The notes beneath the pieces are model-generated. The model was not told the origin of the DNA, ran no database searches, and saw only the letters and a list, made by a program, of their open reading frames with translations. DNA of 64,000 bases, from the NCBI GenBank assembly GCA_037447655.1, contig JBBHKE010001378.1, forward strand, positions 1-64,000, written 5' to 3'. Below are positions 1 to 11,194 of the stretch, in pieces. Every line of letters starts with the position of its first letter. The stretch's first letter is position 1. The stretch comes from Zygnema cylindricum. Its lineage: Eukaryota > Streptophyta > Zygnematophyceae > Zygnematales > Zygnemataceae. Both the position numbers and the translations under genes were made by a program.

Positions 1-430
1 CTTTCCTTTTCCTTTTCTTGCCCCAGCCTTTCTTTTCTATGGTGTCCTTTCCTTTCCGTTTCTTAACGAGAATTGCGAAACATGTTAGCTGTCAGGTATT
101 ATAAGGTTTATATAGAGGATTTGATTGTCAAGTCGCTAAAATTTTCCTTTCAATAACATATTGGATAACAAGTGCCTTAAAGTTTTCGTATGCAACAATA
201 TGTTGTATAATACATGGTAATATCCGTAATGAAAATTTTCCGTATGCAAGAATACATCAAGTATCAAGCTTTCGTATACAGATATTGATAATTACTAATA
301 TTACCAATATGAATTGCTTTAACTGGTAAACAGAAGTTTGGGTTCTAAATAACATTGAGTTAAGAAAGATAAATTGAATGCAACTTTCATTCTTGCTCTT
401 ATTCATATTATTATTTTTTCTCTTTTTGCA

Positions 431-1411
431 GATCCTATTCGCGAAAGCTCAACTCCAATGTTGTTGTCGATGGGTTTTTTTTGTCGATTCAGACGCTTAT
501 TTCAGAATGAACGGCCACGATTTGTCGATCGAATCGTGGTTACATCAAATCACTGAACCCACTTTTTTTGATTACCTTAAACCCATAAATGTCAATATGA
601 CAACACAAACCTGGTTTCCGCAGCCGCCCAAAAAACTTTTAGAGTCGCCGGAAGATGAAGATGGTTTAATCGCTTTATTTCCAAGAAACGGAGATAACAC
701 GGCTAGTGATTGTGGAGGGAGAAGACGTTGGGATCCCGATGCTTTCTTTTACGAACCTGGACAAAATTCAAAATGTTTTTGGGGTTTTATAAATGCGGGA
801 CAGTTCATGTTACGGAACTCCACTTTAACACACCAGGTGAGAAGTTATTATAATTTGTTTAAAGAAAGGAAAGCCGTGAATCTTATTTTTCGATCATAGC
901 CAACAAGGGTGCAAGGAGAAATGCCAAAAAAGGCATTAAAGCTAATAGCGGTACACGACGTAGCACAGAATTCAATATGGAAAGGATGGTTGTGATAGTT
1001 GATATTTCGATCATTTGGTATGTCAAATAACATGCATGGAATGACTCATATCAAAAATTAGCATATGGAGATTTTGGTATGTCTTGACAAAAAATGGTGA
1101 TGACTTCTGATAATAAACCATTGGTTATTTGTGAGTAACAGTTTTTGGACGAATGGTTTAATGATCCAAACACAACATACTACATTGGGGATCCTTGGGA
1201 GCAAAGACGAGTTAACAACATTGCCTACAAGTATAAAAAAAATATGATAATTGTTCCTTTTAGAGAATTGACTGGTCACTATGGTGAAAGACTACGACAT
1301 TATTGGAGATTTGGGAAATCAATTGATGCCTTGAGAAAATCAAGGATAAGACTAGCGATGGTTGGATTGTTGACGAAAATAGAAGCCAAACACGATAAAG
1401 AATTATCGTAA
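431..1411 (+). CDS. GT-A glycosyltransferase, GT34-like, last two exons (partial)
   Basis: Two exons join in frame: 431-836 (acceptor after a pyrimidine tract ending TTTTTGCAG, donor CAG|GTGAGA) and 1142-1411 (acceptor GTAACAG, stop TAA at 1409-1411). The junction is phase 0. The first exon encodes FFVDSDAYF, a DxD-type metal/nucleotide-sugar site, and ends with FINAGQFMLRNS; the second opens with FLDEWF and has DPWEQRRV and a C-terminal HYWRFGKS. The order DxD, N-x-G-x-x-x-L-R-N, then W-E-Q is typical of GMA12/MNN10-type (GT34) and related Golgi glycosyltransferases, which add hexose or pentose to polysaccharide or glycoprotein. Upstream exons, including any membrane anchor, lie outside the window. 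The GT-A fold is fairly sure; family and substrate are inferred. The reading frame is intact, so it may be a functional host gene. Confidence 0.7.
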
Positions 1412-1427
1412 GACGCAAGTCGGGAGG

Positions 1428-2000
1428 GAGGATGCGAGGAAGGGAGGGAGGGAGGGGGAGAGAGAGAGAGATAGAACCTACTCCTCCCTGTGCATCTCAG
1501 CTAGTCTGTGAAGTCCATCTCTGCTGTCAGCCAGACTTGGGTTTGGGCCCCACCTTTTCTCAATCTGAGAGAGAGAGAGAGAGGGAGAGGGAGAGAGACG
1601 AGAGAGAGCCCAGGAGCCCTCAGAGGCTATTTTCTCTAAAGCCTTGCATTCAGGCTCTATTTCCTCTCTGAAAAAAAAAAAAAAAAAGAGAAAAAGGAAA
1701 TGGAAACAGGAAATGGAAAAATAGAAGAGTTAAGTTATGATTTCCATTTCTTCGAAAAAGGAAAAGAAAAAGAAAAAAATACTTCCGCTCAATGAATGAG
1801 TCTGTAAAAGGGAGACATTGAGACAGAGAGAGAGGGGAAAGAGAAGAGAGAGAGAAAGGAAGGGAAAGAGAGGGGGGAGGGGGGAGGGGGGAAGAGGGGG
1901 AGGGGGGGGAGAGGGGAGAGAGGGCGGAGAGGGGTGAGAGGGGAAGAGAGGGGAGAGAGGGGGAGAGAGGGGGAGAGAGGGAGAGAATGAACTGTTATTC
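1428..2000. repeat. GA-rich simple-sequence block
   Basis: Purine tracts (GGGA, GAGA) at about 1430-1470, 1565-1615 and 1820-1990, with a poly-A run near 1671-1687, start just after the glycosyltransferase stop codon. Reading frames here on either strand give only Arg/Glu/Gly or Ser/Pro/Leu low complexity and are not genes. Confidence 0.85.
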
Positions 2001-2746
2001 AAATATATGCAATGCCATAAAAATGAGTTGCGTTTGGGACTCGTCCAGCGAAACAAACAAAACCATTTTACTTTTATTTAAATTGTAACCTTTTTCTTTG
2101 ACTTCAAAAATTTGAATTGAATTTGATTTTTTTAATTTACTTTTGCCTTGTTTTTGCACTTTTTATTTGAGCTACTTATAGTTTTTTTAAAAACCTTTTT
2201 AAAAACTTTACCCCCACACATCGGTATAACATTAGAGAGAAAAAAATTAGGGTGGAATTTATGTTAATGTTATGAATTCTAATTAAAAAACTTTTAGGGT
2301 TGGGTTTATATTAATGGGTTTATACTAATGGGTTTATTTTAACGTTATTGAAATTCTAATCCAGCTCCAAATGACGTCGCTGAGATCTTTTTAACCCTTA
2401 AAAGAATTGGTGTTAAGAAAAAGTCAATAAGTATTGTCAATTTGTGGTCAAAGGTAAAAAAATACCGGAACTGAAAAAGTGATATTAGTTTTTCCGACGT
2501 ACTTAATTCGAATTAGAGCTCGTAGCGAGCAAATTGTAGTTTCAAAATTTGTGAAAAATTTGCAAAAGAGTCGATTAACACATAGTAAATTTATATGATA
2601 AGCATTGAAACCACACTAGTTTGTGTGGAAATGTATAATAATTAACTACACATAATATATTTTTTATATATATATTTGTTTTATGTATGTAACACATATA
2701 TATATACATATTTATATATATCTATATACATATACATACACTATAT

Positions 2747-2750
<4 letters not shown>
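2001..2750. other. AT-rich spacer, no gene seen
   Basis: AT-rich unique-looking sequence with short direct repeats such as GGGTTTATA/ACTAATGGGTTTAT around 2295-2340. No open frame with a recognisable protein and no RNA gene was found. Confidence 0.5.

Positions 2751-2820
<70 letters not shown>
2751..2820. repeat. (TA)n microsatellite
   Basis: About 35 uninterrupted TA units, flanked on both sides by less regular TATACATA sequence from about 2657 to 2829. A perfect self-complementary tract able to extrude cruciforms. Confidence 0.95.
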
Positions 2821-2826
<6 letters not shown>

Positions 2827-2829
2827 CAT

Positions 2830-3337
2830 TTTAAAGAAATACTTCCGTTAACTCAATTTTTCTTTCATTTAGTTTCAAATTTGGATTTTTTAGGGTAATG
2901 ATACTAGATATATATGGGAATTTTGCGAGGTTTGATTGCAATTTTTTTTGAGGTTTCCAAGGGAATTTGAGGGTTTAATCATTTATATTTTAGAATATTC
3001 ATTCCCTCAAGGAATAATTGAAAAGAAAATATTTCTCTTGTAAACCATTAACAGCGTAGACTCAAAACCACAAACCAATGAGAGAAAAGGAACTACAAAA
3101 GACAAAATCAAGGAAAAACAAAAGAACATAGTAGAGTGGGCTTTGGGGACTGGGGTAGTAGATAGGGAGTAGAGAAGGAAGAGGAGGGGAAGGAGAGTAG
3201 GAAGAGGAAGGACATTCGAGAAAGAGTAACGCGCCTCTGACTTTGTTTCTATTTGCTAACCATTATCGGTCAGTCGGATCAGATCTTTTTTTTCGAATCA
3301 GATCAGGCGATCAATGGGAGAGGGGAAAAAGGGGAAG
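2830..3337. other. spacer, no gene seen
   Basis: AT-rich sequence followed by a purine-rich stretch at 3130-3220. It directly abuts the truncated outer end of the copia-1 LTR. None of the copia-2 sequence expected on this side of the nested insertion is present. Confidence 0.45.
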
Positions 3338-3755
3338 GCGAGTCACTTAATTATTCTCTTATGAATCTCGTCCATTGACTCGATTCATATCAACCGTAGC
3401 AGCGCAGTTCAAATCATGATCACATTCAAATATCTGCGGATTCGTAGCAGCTACGCTGTCTCATACCAAAAACAACCGCAGCTGCGTTTGTCTTGTTCTC
3501 TAGCAATTGCGTTGTCCTGTACCAAAATATTAGCAGTTGCGTTTGTCCTGTTGCGTCGCAAGCTGCGTTGCGTTCGTCCGTACAGACTATATCAAAAATA
3601 ACCGCAGCTGCGCTTGTTCCATTTGTGTCGCAGCTGAGTTCTCGGTACCATTCAAAAACCTACACTATGCTTCAAGTGACGACGCGTGTCCATCTAGATC
3701 TTCTTTTATGCCGTCCTATAAATTTGCTGAGACTTAAAGCTTTCGAAAAACAACA
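3338..3755 (-). repeat. copia-1 3' LTR (inner end intact, outer end possibly truncated)
   Basis: About 418 bp closely matching 8651-9062 in the same orientation. It contains clustered GTAGCAG/GCAGCTGCG-type repeats. On the minus strand it starts TGTTG after a polypurine tract. The other end stops matching at GCGAGTCAC and has no terminal CA, so it may be truncated. Confidence 0.8.
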
Positions 3756-3762
3756 CTCCCCT
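3756..3762 (-). other. polypurine tract of copia-1
   Basis: On the minus strand AGGGGAG lies directly before the LTR's TGTTG, the expected position for the plus-strand primer of an LTR element. It fixes the orientation and the start of the 3' LTR. Confidence 0.65.
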
Positions 3763-3916
3763 AAAGCTTTAGACTCAGTATGCCAGCGCAACTTCGATGT
3801 CGAACTAGCGCAGCATCGCAGCATAGCAACGTAGCAATTTAGCAATTCACCTAGTCCCACTACATCCCCGTTATTGGACTAGCGCAGCATGGCAATATAG
3901 CAGTGCAGCAACTCCG

Positions 3917-5394
3917 CTATTCACTTAATCCCACTGCGTCCCTAAAATATTTCAGCTTAGGAGCAGGAAGGACTTGAATGAGCATATCAGCAACCATTTT
4001 TGCATCTGGCAAAGAGCATAATTTAATCACTATAGAGAACACCTTTTCCCTTACAAAGTGTAATCTTACATCCATATGCTTGCTTTTGAAGTGGTGACTT
4101 GGGTTAGAAGCAATGGCAATAGCAGCCTGGTTATCACACCAAATCACCTGTGGACCAACCTGCATGTATCCCAATTCTTGCAACATGGATTTCACCCATA
4201 GGAGTTCTTTGAGGGCTGAGCTCGCTGCCATATATTCTGACTCCATCGTCGATTGTGCCGTGACCTTTTGAAGTTTGGTGCTCCAGCAGCAAGTCCCGTT
4301 CCCAATTCGCAGAACGAATCCCGTGGTGGATTTTCGACTTGGCATGTCGCCATAGCTTGCATCACTCAATGTTTGCAGCTTCACTTCTCCTCCGCCTAGT
4401 GTGAGTTTGAGGTCTTTGGTTCCTGCCAGGTATCTTAAAACTCTTCTTGCTGCATCACGGTCAGATTTCTTCGGATTCTCTAGACTTCTGCTCATTACCC
4501 CAACTGCTGCAGCAATATCCGGACGGGTACAGTTCATGAAATAAATTAAACTTCCCACTATCTGTCTGTAAGGTATCAGTGTCATAGGATCATCCTCCCC
4601 TGACTCAAAAATTTCACTGACAATAACACCCGGTTCAGTTTCTTCCCCCTCTAACCTATGCCGAAACTCCATTGGTTTTACACATCCTTTTGCCCCCCGC
4701 ATTCCATATTCATCTAACATGTTTCCAATAGCCTCTTTTTGAGTCAATTTTATTAATCTGTTTTTCCTATCCCTCTCTACCTGAATAACCAAAATATATA
4801 TTGCCTCACCGAGGTCTTTCATCTCGATCCGTGATTTTAAAGCATTTTTAATTTTGTTAATTTCAGCCATTGATTTGCTAACTAATAGAAGATCATCTAC
4901 GTATACCGCTATATATACTATTCCATCCTCACCCTTTAGAACATAGACAGAGTGATCAGAGCTTATCCTTTTAAAACCTAGACCGGTTAAAAATTCATCA
5001 AGTTTTAGATTCCATTGCCTCGGGCCTGTTTTAGGCTGTACAATGAGTTTAGCAATTTACATACTAAGTGCTCTTTTCCTGGTTCTGCATACATTTCAGG
5101 CTGCTGCATGTAAATGGTCTCCTCTAGTTCTCCATGCAAAAAGGTCGTCTTCACATCCATGTGATGTATTTCGACATCTTCTATAGCAGCTAGAGATAGC
5201 AAAATCCTAACTGTCGGAAATCTTACAACAAGAGAAAAAGTTTCTTCAAAGTTAATTCCTTCCTTTTGATTATACCCCTTTGCCACAAGTGTAGCTTTAT
5301 ATCGTTCAATGGTATTATCTGGATTTAACTTCACCTTGAATACCCATTTGCTGCCGATCACTCTTCGATCCGGAGGAAGGTCCACAAGCTCCAT
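3917..5394 (-). pseudogene. copia-1 RT and RNase H (pol C-terminal part)
   Basis: Reverse transcriptase and RNase H of a Ty1/copia polyprotein. The upstream piece (from 5394) has GSKWVFKVKLNP, then HMDVKTTFLHGELEE and YSLKQ. A frameshift near 5030 moves the reading into the frame with YVDD (about 4890-4900), then RPDIAAAVG. RNase H follows with LSDASYGDMPSRKSTTGF and STMESEYMAASS, then WCDNQAAIAIA. The RT catalytic YVDD and the RNase H DAS/ESEYM motifs are intact. The frameshift and the loss of a linked integrase C-terminus make it non-functional. Confidence 0.85.
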
Positions 5395-5905
5395 GTCTGA
5401 GCTTCCATGATCGAATTCATTTCATCGTTTGCCGCCTCGATCTAGTGATTCCGCTCCGGTGATGAGAAGGCTTCGCGGATGGTCAAAGGCTCCCATAAAG
5501 TTGCCGAGTAGGCAAAGTGAGAACTTGCTTGCAGGCGGCTACTGGATCTTCTTCCCCCTGGAAATATTGAGGCTGAAATTGTCGGATTCCATGCGTTGCG
5601 CTTGTTGCGCTAGTTGCGATCCGTAGGCAGTGATTCCTGTTGTTGCGCTTCGAAACAAACTCGTTGCGCAACCCGATTGTGTTCCGACTCTGATGGTACC
5701 ATTGGTGGATTTTGCATCTGTGGGACAATATTATCGATGCTATCAAAATTGACATATTCCTATATTTTTTGCTGCTTCTCCTGCTCTGTCATTTTAAATA
5801 AGTTTATCGAGTCTAATTCATCTTTAGCAACGATGTTCCTTGCTACAATGATTTTCTGCCGTTAAAAAACAAAGACTCTATAACCTTTAGAGTGGTCATC
5901 ATATC
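5395..5905 (-). pseudogene. copia-1 integrase C-terminus / linker, scrambled
   Basis: The stretch between integrase and RT domains. On the minus strand a fragment rich in Gln/Phe with the motif QFQPQYFQGEED resembles QQFQPQIFRGEEG at the same place in copia-4 (about 42470). No single frame stays open, so this part of pol is decayed. Confidence 0.55.
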
Positions 5906-7120
5906 CTAACAAAATGCCCGGTAATCCTTTCGGTTCCATTTTCCATCTATCATTAGACGTATCCAAAATAAAGCATTTATTTCCAAAGACTTTGAAATGA
6001 CTGACGTCCAGTTTTCTTCCCGTCCGATCTCATAAGGAGTGGTTTCTACCAATCTGGAACCTATCCTATTTTTGATATAAATTGCACAATTTAATGCTTC
6101 AGCCCAGAATTTCGGATCTACGTCCTTATCCGCAAGCATGGACCTGGAGCTTTCTGTGATAGTTCTATTTAGTCTTTCTGAAACCCCATTCTGTTCTAGA
6201 GAGTATGGGACAGTCAATTTGTGACTTATACCTTCCTTGAGTAAGAAGTTTTCAAACTCTTTCGACGTATTTTCCCTGCCATTGTACGATCTGAGCTCCA
6301 GAATTCGCAGACCGTGTAGTTTCTCCGCCCACGCTTTGTAGTGTTGAAAGTGAGTGAAGACTTCACTCTTTTCTTTCATGAACTAGACCTTAGTAAACCG
6401 CGAAAAATCATATGTAAACGTAACCATATATTTCATCCCCTCGGCAGATGGTACCTTTAAAGGATCGAAAACATCAAAATGAATGAGTTGTAAAAGTTTA
6501 GTAGACAGATGTTCAGACTTTTGAGGAAACAGTAATCTGTGCATTTTTCCTAGTGCACATCCATCACACGTTTTAGGTGGCTGGTTTGACAAAATGACTC
6601 TTTCTAGTTTACCAGAATTGACCATCTTTTTCATACTATCATAATTCACATGGCCTAACCTTTTATGCCACAGCTTATCTGAGGATAATGCACTGGAATA
6701 CAAAACATCATTTTCTTTATTATCGGGCATATCGGGCATATCGGGCATATCCATTCGATACATTTTGCTGGCATCTCTTTTCGTGTAAATGCAATTTTTC
6801 CCATTTTTGCTAACAACTTGCCTGCCATGTTTCAGATTGACCTCAAACCCTTTACTCTCTACTAAAGAAGTTGAGAACAAATTTTTCTTAAAATCTGGGA
6901 CATAGAGAACATTATGAAGAGTTCTCTCAACTGCCTTGCCCTCTACATCAATTAGCAAGGAGACATCACCTACAGCTCGCGTTTGCATACTCATTTCACA
7001 CGCATAGTAGATATTTTTCTGTGGTGTTGATTTTAGATTTCTGAAAACTGCCTTGTTCCAGCACATGTGGGCCGACGCTCCCGTGTCCATTATCAATCCA
7101 TTGTCCTTAGAGCCCTCCAT
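5906..7120 (-). pseudogene. copia-1 protease, GAG-pre-integrase and integrase core
   Basis: From 7120: protease with LIMDTGASAHMC (aspartic protease active site DTGA, intact), LYVPDFKKNLFS, then the GAG-pre-integrase zinc-binding part (LWHKRLGHVNYDSM, CDGCALGKMHRLLFP) and the start of the integrase core (HFDVFDPLK). A stop near 6382 separates this from the rest of the core, which continues with QNGVSERLNRTITESSRSML and FWAEALNCAIYIKNR. A 9-bp in-frame tandem repeat gives Met-Pro-Asp three times near 6721-6750. Confidence 0.85.
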
Positions 7121-7165
7121 TATGCCGCCATCGCAAATAGATCATTATCCTCCTCGTCAGAGAGT

Positions 7166-7438
7166 GAGATAGGACCCTCTCTCCCAGAGAGCTTCTGTAC
7201 AAAAGGTCAACTTTGACCCTCCATAACTTACTGCTCAGGGGAGCAAATTCAGAGATTCTTTTTGCTATCGACTCAGGGGAGTCTTGTCTTCAGTGGGGTG
7301 AAGTTGGTCAGAGTTTTTGTCTGTCAGGGTGGCAGTTATTTTTGCAGAAACACAAAGGGGTCAGGGTTATCCTAGAGGCTTCTTGGATGCTGTCCACTCT
7401 GAGGACTTATGGAGGTCTCAGAGTTTCAAAACTCTCTC
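7166..7438 (+). repeat. 5'-truncated LTR fragment inside copia-1 gag
   Basis: This sequence closely matches, in inverted orientation, the 3' part of the solo LTR at 9739-10723: GATAGGACCCTCTCTC, the TTTGACCCTCCATAACTTA block, CTATCGACTCAGGGGAGTC, and the end GGAGGTCTCAGAGTT-CA. It separates gag (7439-8146) from protease (ending 7165), both of which read on either side of it. It is therefore an insertion or recombination product, not coding sequence. Confidence 0.75.
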
Positions 7439-8146
7439 AACTGATTCTGATTCTGATTAAACTGATTTCTCTGATGATTAAACTGAGCCTTTTTGTCAAA
7501 TTCTGTGTTAAATGCCTCTACTTGTTTTTCACTATTAAGAATTTTAGAATCTCCCTCCTCTTCTAATATCAAATTAATAGCTAACTGTAGTGTCTAGCTA
7601 GCTTTATCTTTTTGTTTTAGCTTATCAGATGCTGCTCTCATAGTATTAGGAAGACCCCTCATTAGCAAAGCAGCTTGCTGAAACAGAGGAAAAGATCCAC
7701 CTGCACAAGCATAAGAATCTATTAGTATTCGGAATTTATTACAATTCTGCCATTGTGCCACTCGTGTATTTGTAGTCCCAAATTCGTCAAGCCAAAAATA
7801 GTTCTTCTTGAATATTAGCCTTTTCAAAATAATCCTTGAGAGATTTCCAGATATCGATCGCCTTTTTCATTTTTATCCGTGACATAGCCAATTCTTCTGA
7901 AATACAGAGCTTCAAAATTGACCGACCTTGCGAATTTTTCTTTGACCAAGACGGATCTGATTCCGCCAGTGAACCATCCAAAATGTCCAAAAGATTAACA
8001 TTTTCGAAGTGTGTTTCCACCATATCCGCCCAATACGAGTATTTTTCTCCCGAGAAAATTGGAATTCTTGATGACAGGCCCATAACCTGTTGTTCCACGA
8101 CTACTGGAGCAGGTGGAGCATCAGCACTAGTTGTGGAAGTAGACAT
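7439..8146 (-). pseudogene. copia-1 gag
   Basis: Begins at an ATG (8144-8146). The N-terminal piece has the gag-type sequence IPIFSGEKYSYWADMVETHF and IDIWKSLKDYF. A frame change near 7800 leads into GGSFPLFQQAALLMRGLP, the copia gag (UBN2-like) core, then a Gln/Asn-rich tail. A homologous reading is present in copia-4. The zinc knuckle is not found; it is expected where the LTR fragment interrupts the gene. Confidence 0.75.
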
Positions 8147-8650
8147 AATCTCACTCAGAGAAGCTTGTCAAGAATCGTATTAAACAGCTGTTTTCTACAG
8201 CTCACTGAATCTGACAGAATGAAACAAACTACTTCAAACTATACCACAGTATATAATATTACAAAGACTGACAAGTCCCAAAGTTTCAGCTGAATTCATC
8301 CAACATACACCAAGATATGCAACTCAGAAGTTTCCCAAAAACAGTCTGCAGTTTACATAGTCGGGAAATCTGGATACATAAAATGTTCTACGTCCTAAGT
8401 CTTATACTCTTCAATCACTTGTCCTACTACATAGTGTTGTACCGCCAATACGAGTGTTCCTAAAAGATATGTCCAAAAGAATTAAACTGCCACTAAGGTC
8501 TAAGTGCTCCTGATCCCGCTAAAACTAATCTATCACTGTACAATCAATATTACTGAGAATCCTATACAGGTGATTTGTTCAAATACTTGTCGCCTGGCTT
8601 AGTGACAATTGATTAAGTACGTCCATCCGACTGTTGCAGAACATCTGTTA
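8147..8650 (-). other. copia-1 untranslated leader
   Basis: Non-coding region between the 5' LTR and the gag ATG. I looked for a primer-binding site complementary to initiator tRNA-Met, both the 3'-end type and the half-tRNA type, and did not find one. Either the LTR extends further than the shared repeat shows or the site has decayed. Confidence 0.5.
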
Positions 8651-9062
8651 GCGAGTCACTTAATTATTCTCTTATGAATCTCGTCCGTTGACTCGATTCA
8701 TATCAACCGTAGCAGCGCAGTTCAAATCATAATCACATTCAAATATCCGCGGCTTCGTAGCAGCTACGCTGTCCCATACCAAAAATAGCCGCAGCTACGT
8801 TTGTCTTGTTCTGTAGCAATTGCGTTGTCCTTTACCAAAATATTAGCAGTTGCGTTTGTCCTGTTGCGTCGCAAGCTGGGTTCGCCCGTACAGACTATAT
8901 CAAAAATAACCGCAACTGTGCTTGTTCCATCTGTGTCGCATCTCGTTGTCGGAACCATTCAAAAACCTACACTATGCTTTAAGTGACGACGCCTATCCAT
9001 ATAGATCTATTTTTGCGCCGTCCTATAAATTTAATGAGACTTAAAGCTTTCAAAAAACAACA
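8651..9062 (-). repeat. copia-1 5' LTR
   Basis: Direct repeat of 3338-3755 with scattered substitutions and short indels. The minus-strand start TGTTG at 9062 is shared, and the sequence immediately beyond (9063 onward) is copia-2 integrase. Confidence 0.8.
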
Positions 9063-9738
9063 AGGACTATATTCTTAATGTAGTTGGCACTGTTTATTGC
9101 TTCTGCCCAGAATCTCTTTCCTATTTTTTTCGGCCAACATACTCCATGCACTATCTCCTAGTGTTCGATTCAACCTCTCCGATAACCCATTTTGTTTCGT
9201 GTTATATGGTACACTTTTTGGGTGCTGCACTCCCTCATCTCTCATATATTCCTCAAACTGGTTAGAGGTATATTCCCCCTTATTATCACTCCTTATCCTC
9301 TTAATGTGGGTTTGATGCAACTTCTCACTCCATGCTTTATATTCTTTAAAGTAAGTTGATGCTTCAGACTTTGTTTTTAGAAAGTAGACTCTAGAGTATA
9401 TAGACCCGTCATTGGTTATTGTCATCATGAACCTCTTTCCTCCAACCGAAGGTACTTTTGCAAGTCTCTAAATATCTGTGTGGACCAAATCTAATACTTT
9501 CTCACCTAGATTTGTGAGCTTTGGGAAATGGAAGTCTATGAGCTTTACCTTCAGCACAGCCACTACAATCATCCATCATTTCATTATCTCCAAACTGAAT
9601 GCCTTTTACTACCCCAAGTTTTTTCATTTCCCTCAACCTATCAAAATGCACATGCCCCAACCGCTTATGCCAAATCATCAATTTATGAAAACCAACATAG
9701 TAAGCATTCTTCTTTTTATTACTCAGGTTAAGCCTAAA
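9063..9738 (-). pseudogene. copia-2 GAG-pre-integrase and integrase fragment
   Basis: From about 9700: LMIWHKRLGHVHFDRL and CSGCAEGKAHRLPFPKA (HHCC zinc-binding region). After a frame break near 9465, the integrase core follows with RVYFLKTKSEASTYFKEYKAW, RSDNKGEYTSNQFEEYM and NGLSERLNRTLGDSAWSML. The reading stops at the point where copia-1 is inserted, in the motif corresponding to NCANYIKNRV of copia-3. Confidence 0.8.
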
Positions 9739-10723
9739 TGTAACTCTGAGACCTCCATAAGTCCTTAGAGTGGAGAGCTTCCAAGAAGCCTCTAGGATAA
9801 CTCTGACCCCTTTGTGTTTCAGCAAAAACAACTACCACCCTAGTAGTCAAAAACTCTAAACAGCTGTTCCCCTGTGAAGGCAAGACTCCCTTGAGTCGAT
9901 AGCAAAAAGAATCTCTGAATTTGCTCCCTTGAGCAGTAAGTTATGGAGGGTCAAAGTTGACCTTTTGTATAGAAGCTCTCTTGGAGAGAGGGTCCTATCT
10001 CCTAATTTTTCTAAGTCCTATCTCTCTCACAAACTCTATCTACTGATGTACGGAACCAATCAGATTACAGTTCCGTACGGAAAAGTACAGCTGCCGGTGT
10101 ACTTTGCGTACGGACATTGTACGACATGGCCTAAATATCGACACATGTCATATTCGAATTCGGTGCCATAATCTCCCGAGATACCACCATCCAATGTAAT
10201 TTCGCCACGTGTCATCCGTTGTGGCGATGGCCACAAACCGCTGAAATCTTCTTCCGCGATCTCGGCGCTAATTCCAGCCGTCCGATTAAATTCGATTTTA
10301 ATCGTAGCCGTAATAAATACATGCGCGGTAATCGTTTCATTAAAGAAATAAATGCGCGGTATTGATTTCTTGTCCGTACTGTAATCTGTACTTATACATT
10401 ACCGGATCTATGTATCGTGTAAACAATTATAGTTAAATGATTTATCCTATGTATTTTTGTTTAAATAAATATCAAACCATACACTACGTAACATTAGTTC
10501 TAGACTTAACTGCTACCGGCTAACCTAGCTACCCAGGTACCAGGATCAAACCCCGCCCACATACCCTAGTAAATAAATCCCTAACAATACAACCCCAGAA
10601 ACCGATAGCCTAAAAATGCCCTCTCCATTTTCAGTGATCACAAGTTGAGAAGAGGTGAAGTTGAGGTAGATCACTTTCTTTCTATATTTCTATTGCATTA
10701 GAAAATAAAAAATGGACTTTACA
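9739..10723 (-). mobile_element. solo LTR with 5-bp target duplication, nested in copia-2
   Basis: A 985-bp non-coding block starting TGTAAAGTCC and ending GAGTTACA on the minus strand (TG...CA). It is bounded on both sides by the plus-strand 5-mer CTAAA (9734-9738 and 10724-10728). Removing it rejoins the copia-2 reading seen uninterrupted in copia-3. This is what LTR-LTR recombination leaves behind. A truncated inverted relative is present at 7166-7438. Confidence 0.85.
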
Positions 10724-10741
10724 CTAAACATTTCTATACTT

Positions 10742-11194
10742 TTAAACTTCATCCCCATACTTAGCTGTAAAGACTCCCTTTCTAGTGAACGTATCAAACT
10801 CTTTGTCATCTAACACAGACGTAGAGACAAGATTTTTACTCAGCTGAGGAATGTAGAGTACATCTGCAAATATAAGTATAGAAGTCTTAACCTCCACTAA
10901 GACTATCAGATCTACTAATCCCACTAGATATGTAGTAACCACTCTCCCATCCCCATACTCAATCTATTCAATAGGGATCTTTATTAGCTTAGTGAAAAGT
11001 TCATTATCACGACACATATGCATGGATGCACCTGAGTCGATGATCCATCCTTCTTGTGGAGCTTCCCGAATTGCTCCAAGGGCACACTTCTGTCTCCGCG
11101 GGATCTCTTTCTCCTCCAGACTCTTGTCAAGAAGAAGCTCTGCATCCTCCTCAGAAGACTCATCCTTGGTTTCTCTTGTCACTTTTGTAACCAA
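10742..11194 (-). pseudogene. copia-2 protease
   Basis: Contains GWIIDSGASMHMCRDNELF, the copia aspartic protease signature with the catalytic DSGA intact, then after a short break LYIPQLSKNLVSTSVLDDKE, typical of the protease/pre-integrase boundary. A stop near 10962 divides the two pieces. Nearly the same sequence is found at 16730-17090 in copia-3. Confidence 0.85.

Larger units (their letters stand above)
3338..9062 (-). mobile_element. copia-1: degenerate Ty1/copia retrotransposon
   Basis: A minus-strand element bounded by direct repeats 3338-3755 and 8651-9062. Between them, in copia order (gag, protease, integrase, RT, RNase H), lie recognisable but broken domains. The 3' LTR begins TGTTG and is preceded by a polypurine tract. 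The 5' LTR interrupts the integrase of another copia element (copia-2) at 9063, so copia-1 inserted later. No target duplication is visible because sequence beyond the left LTR is unrelated to copia-2. Protein similarity places it in the same family as copia-4 at 40-43.9 kb. Confidence 0.85.

Noticed and set aside
3416-3860. Overlapping Ser/Cys/Ala-rich frames in the copia-1 LTR
   Set aside because: They arise from GCAGCTGCG-type repeats in an LTR and are not shared as coding sequence between the two LTR copies.
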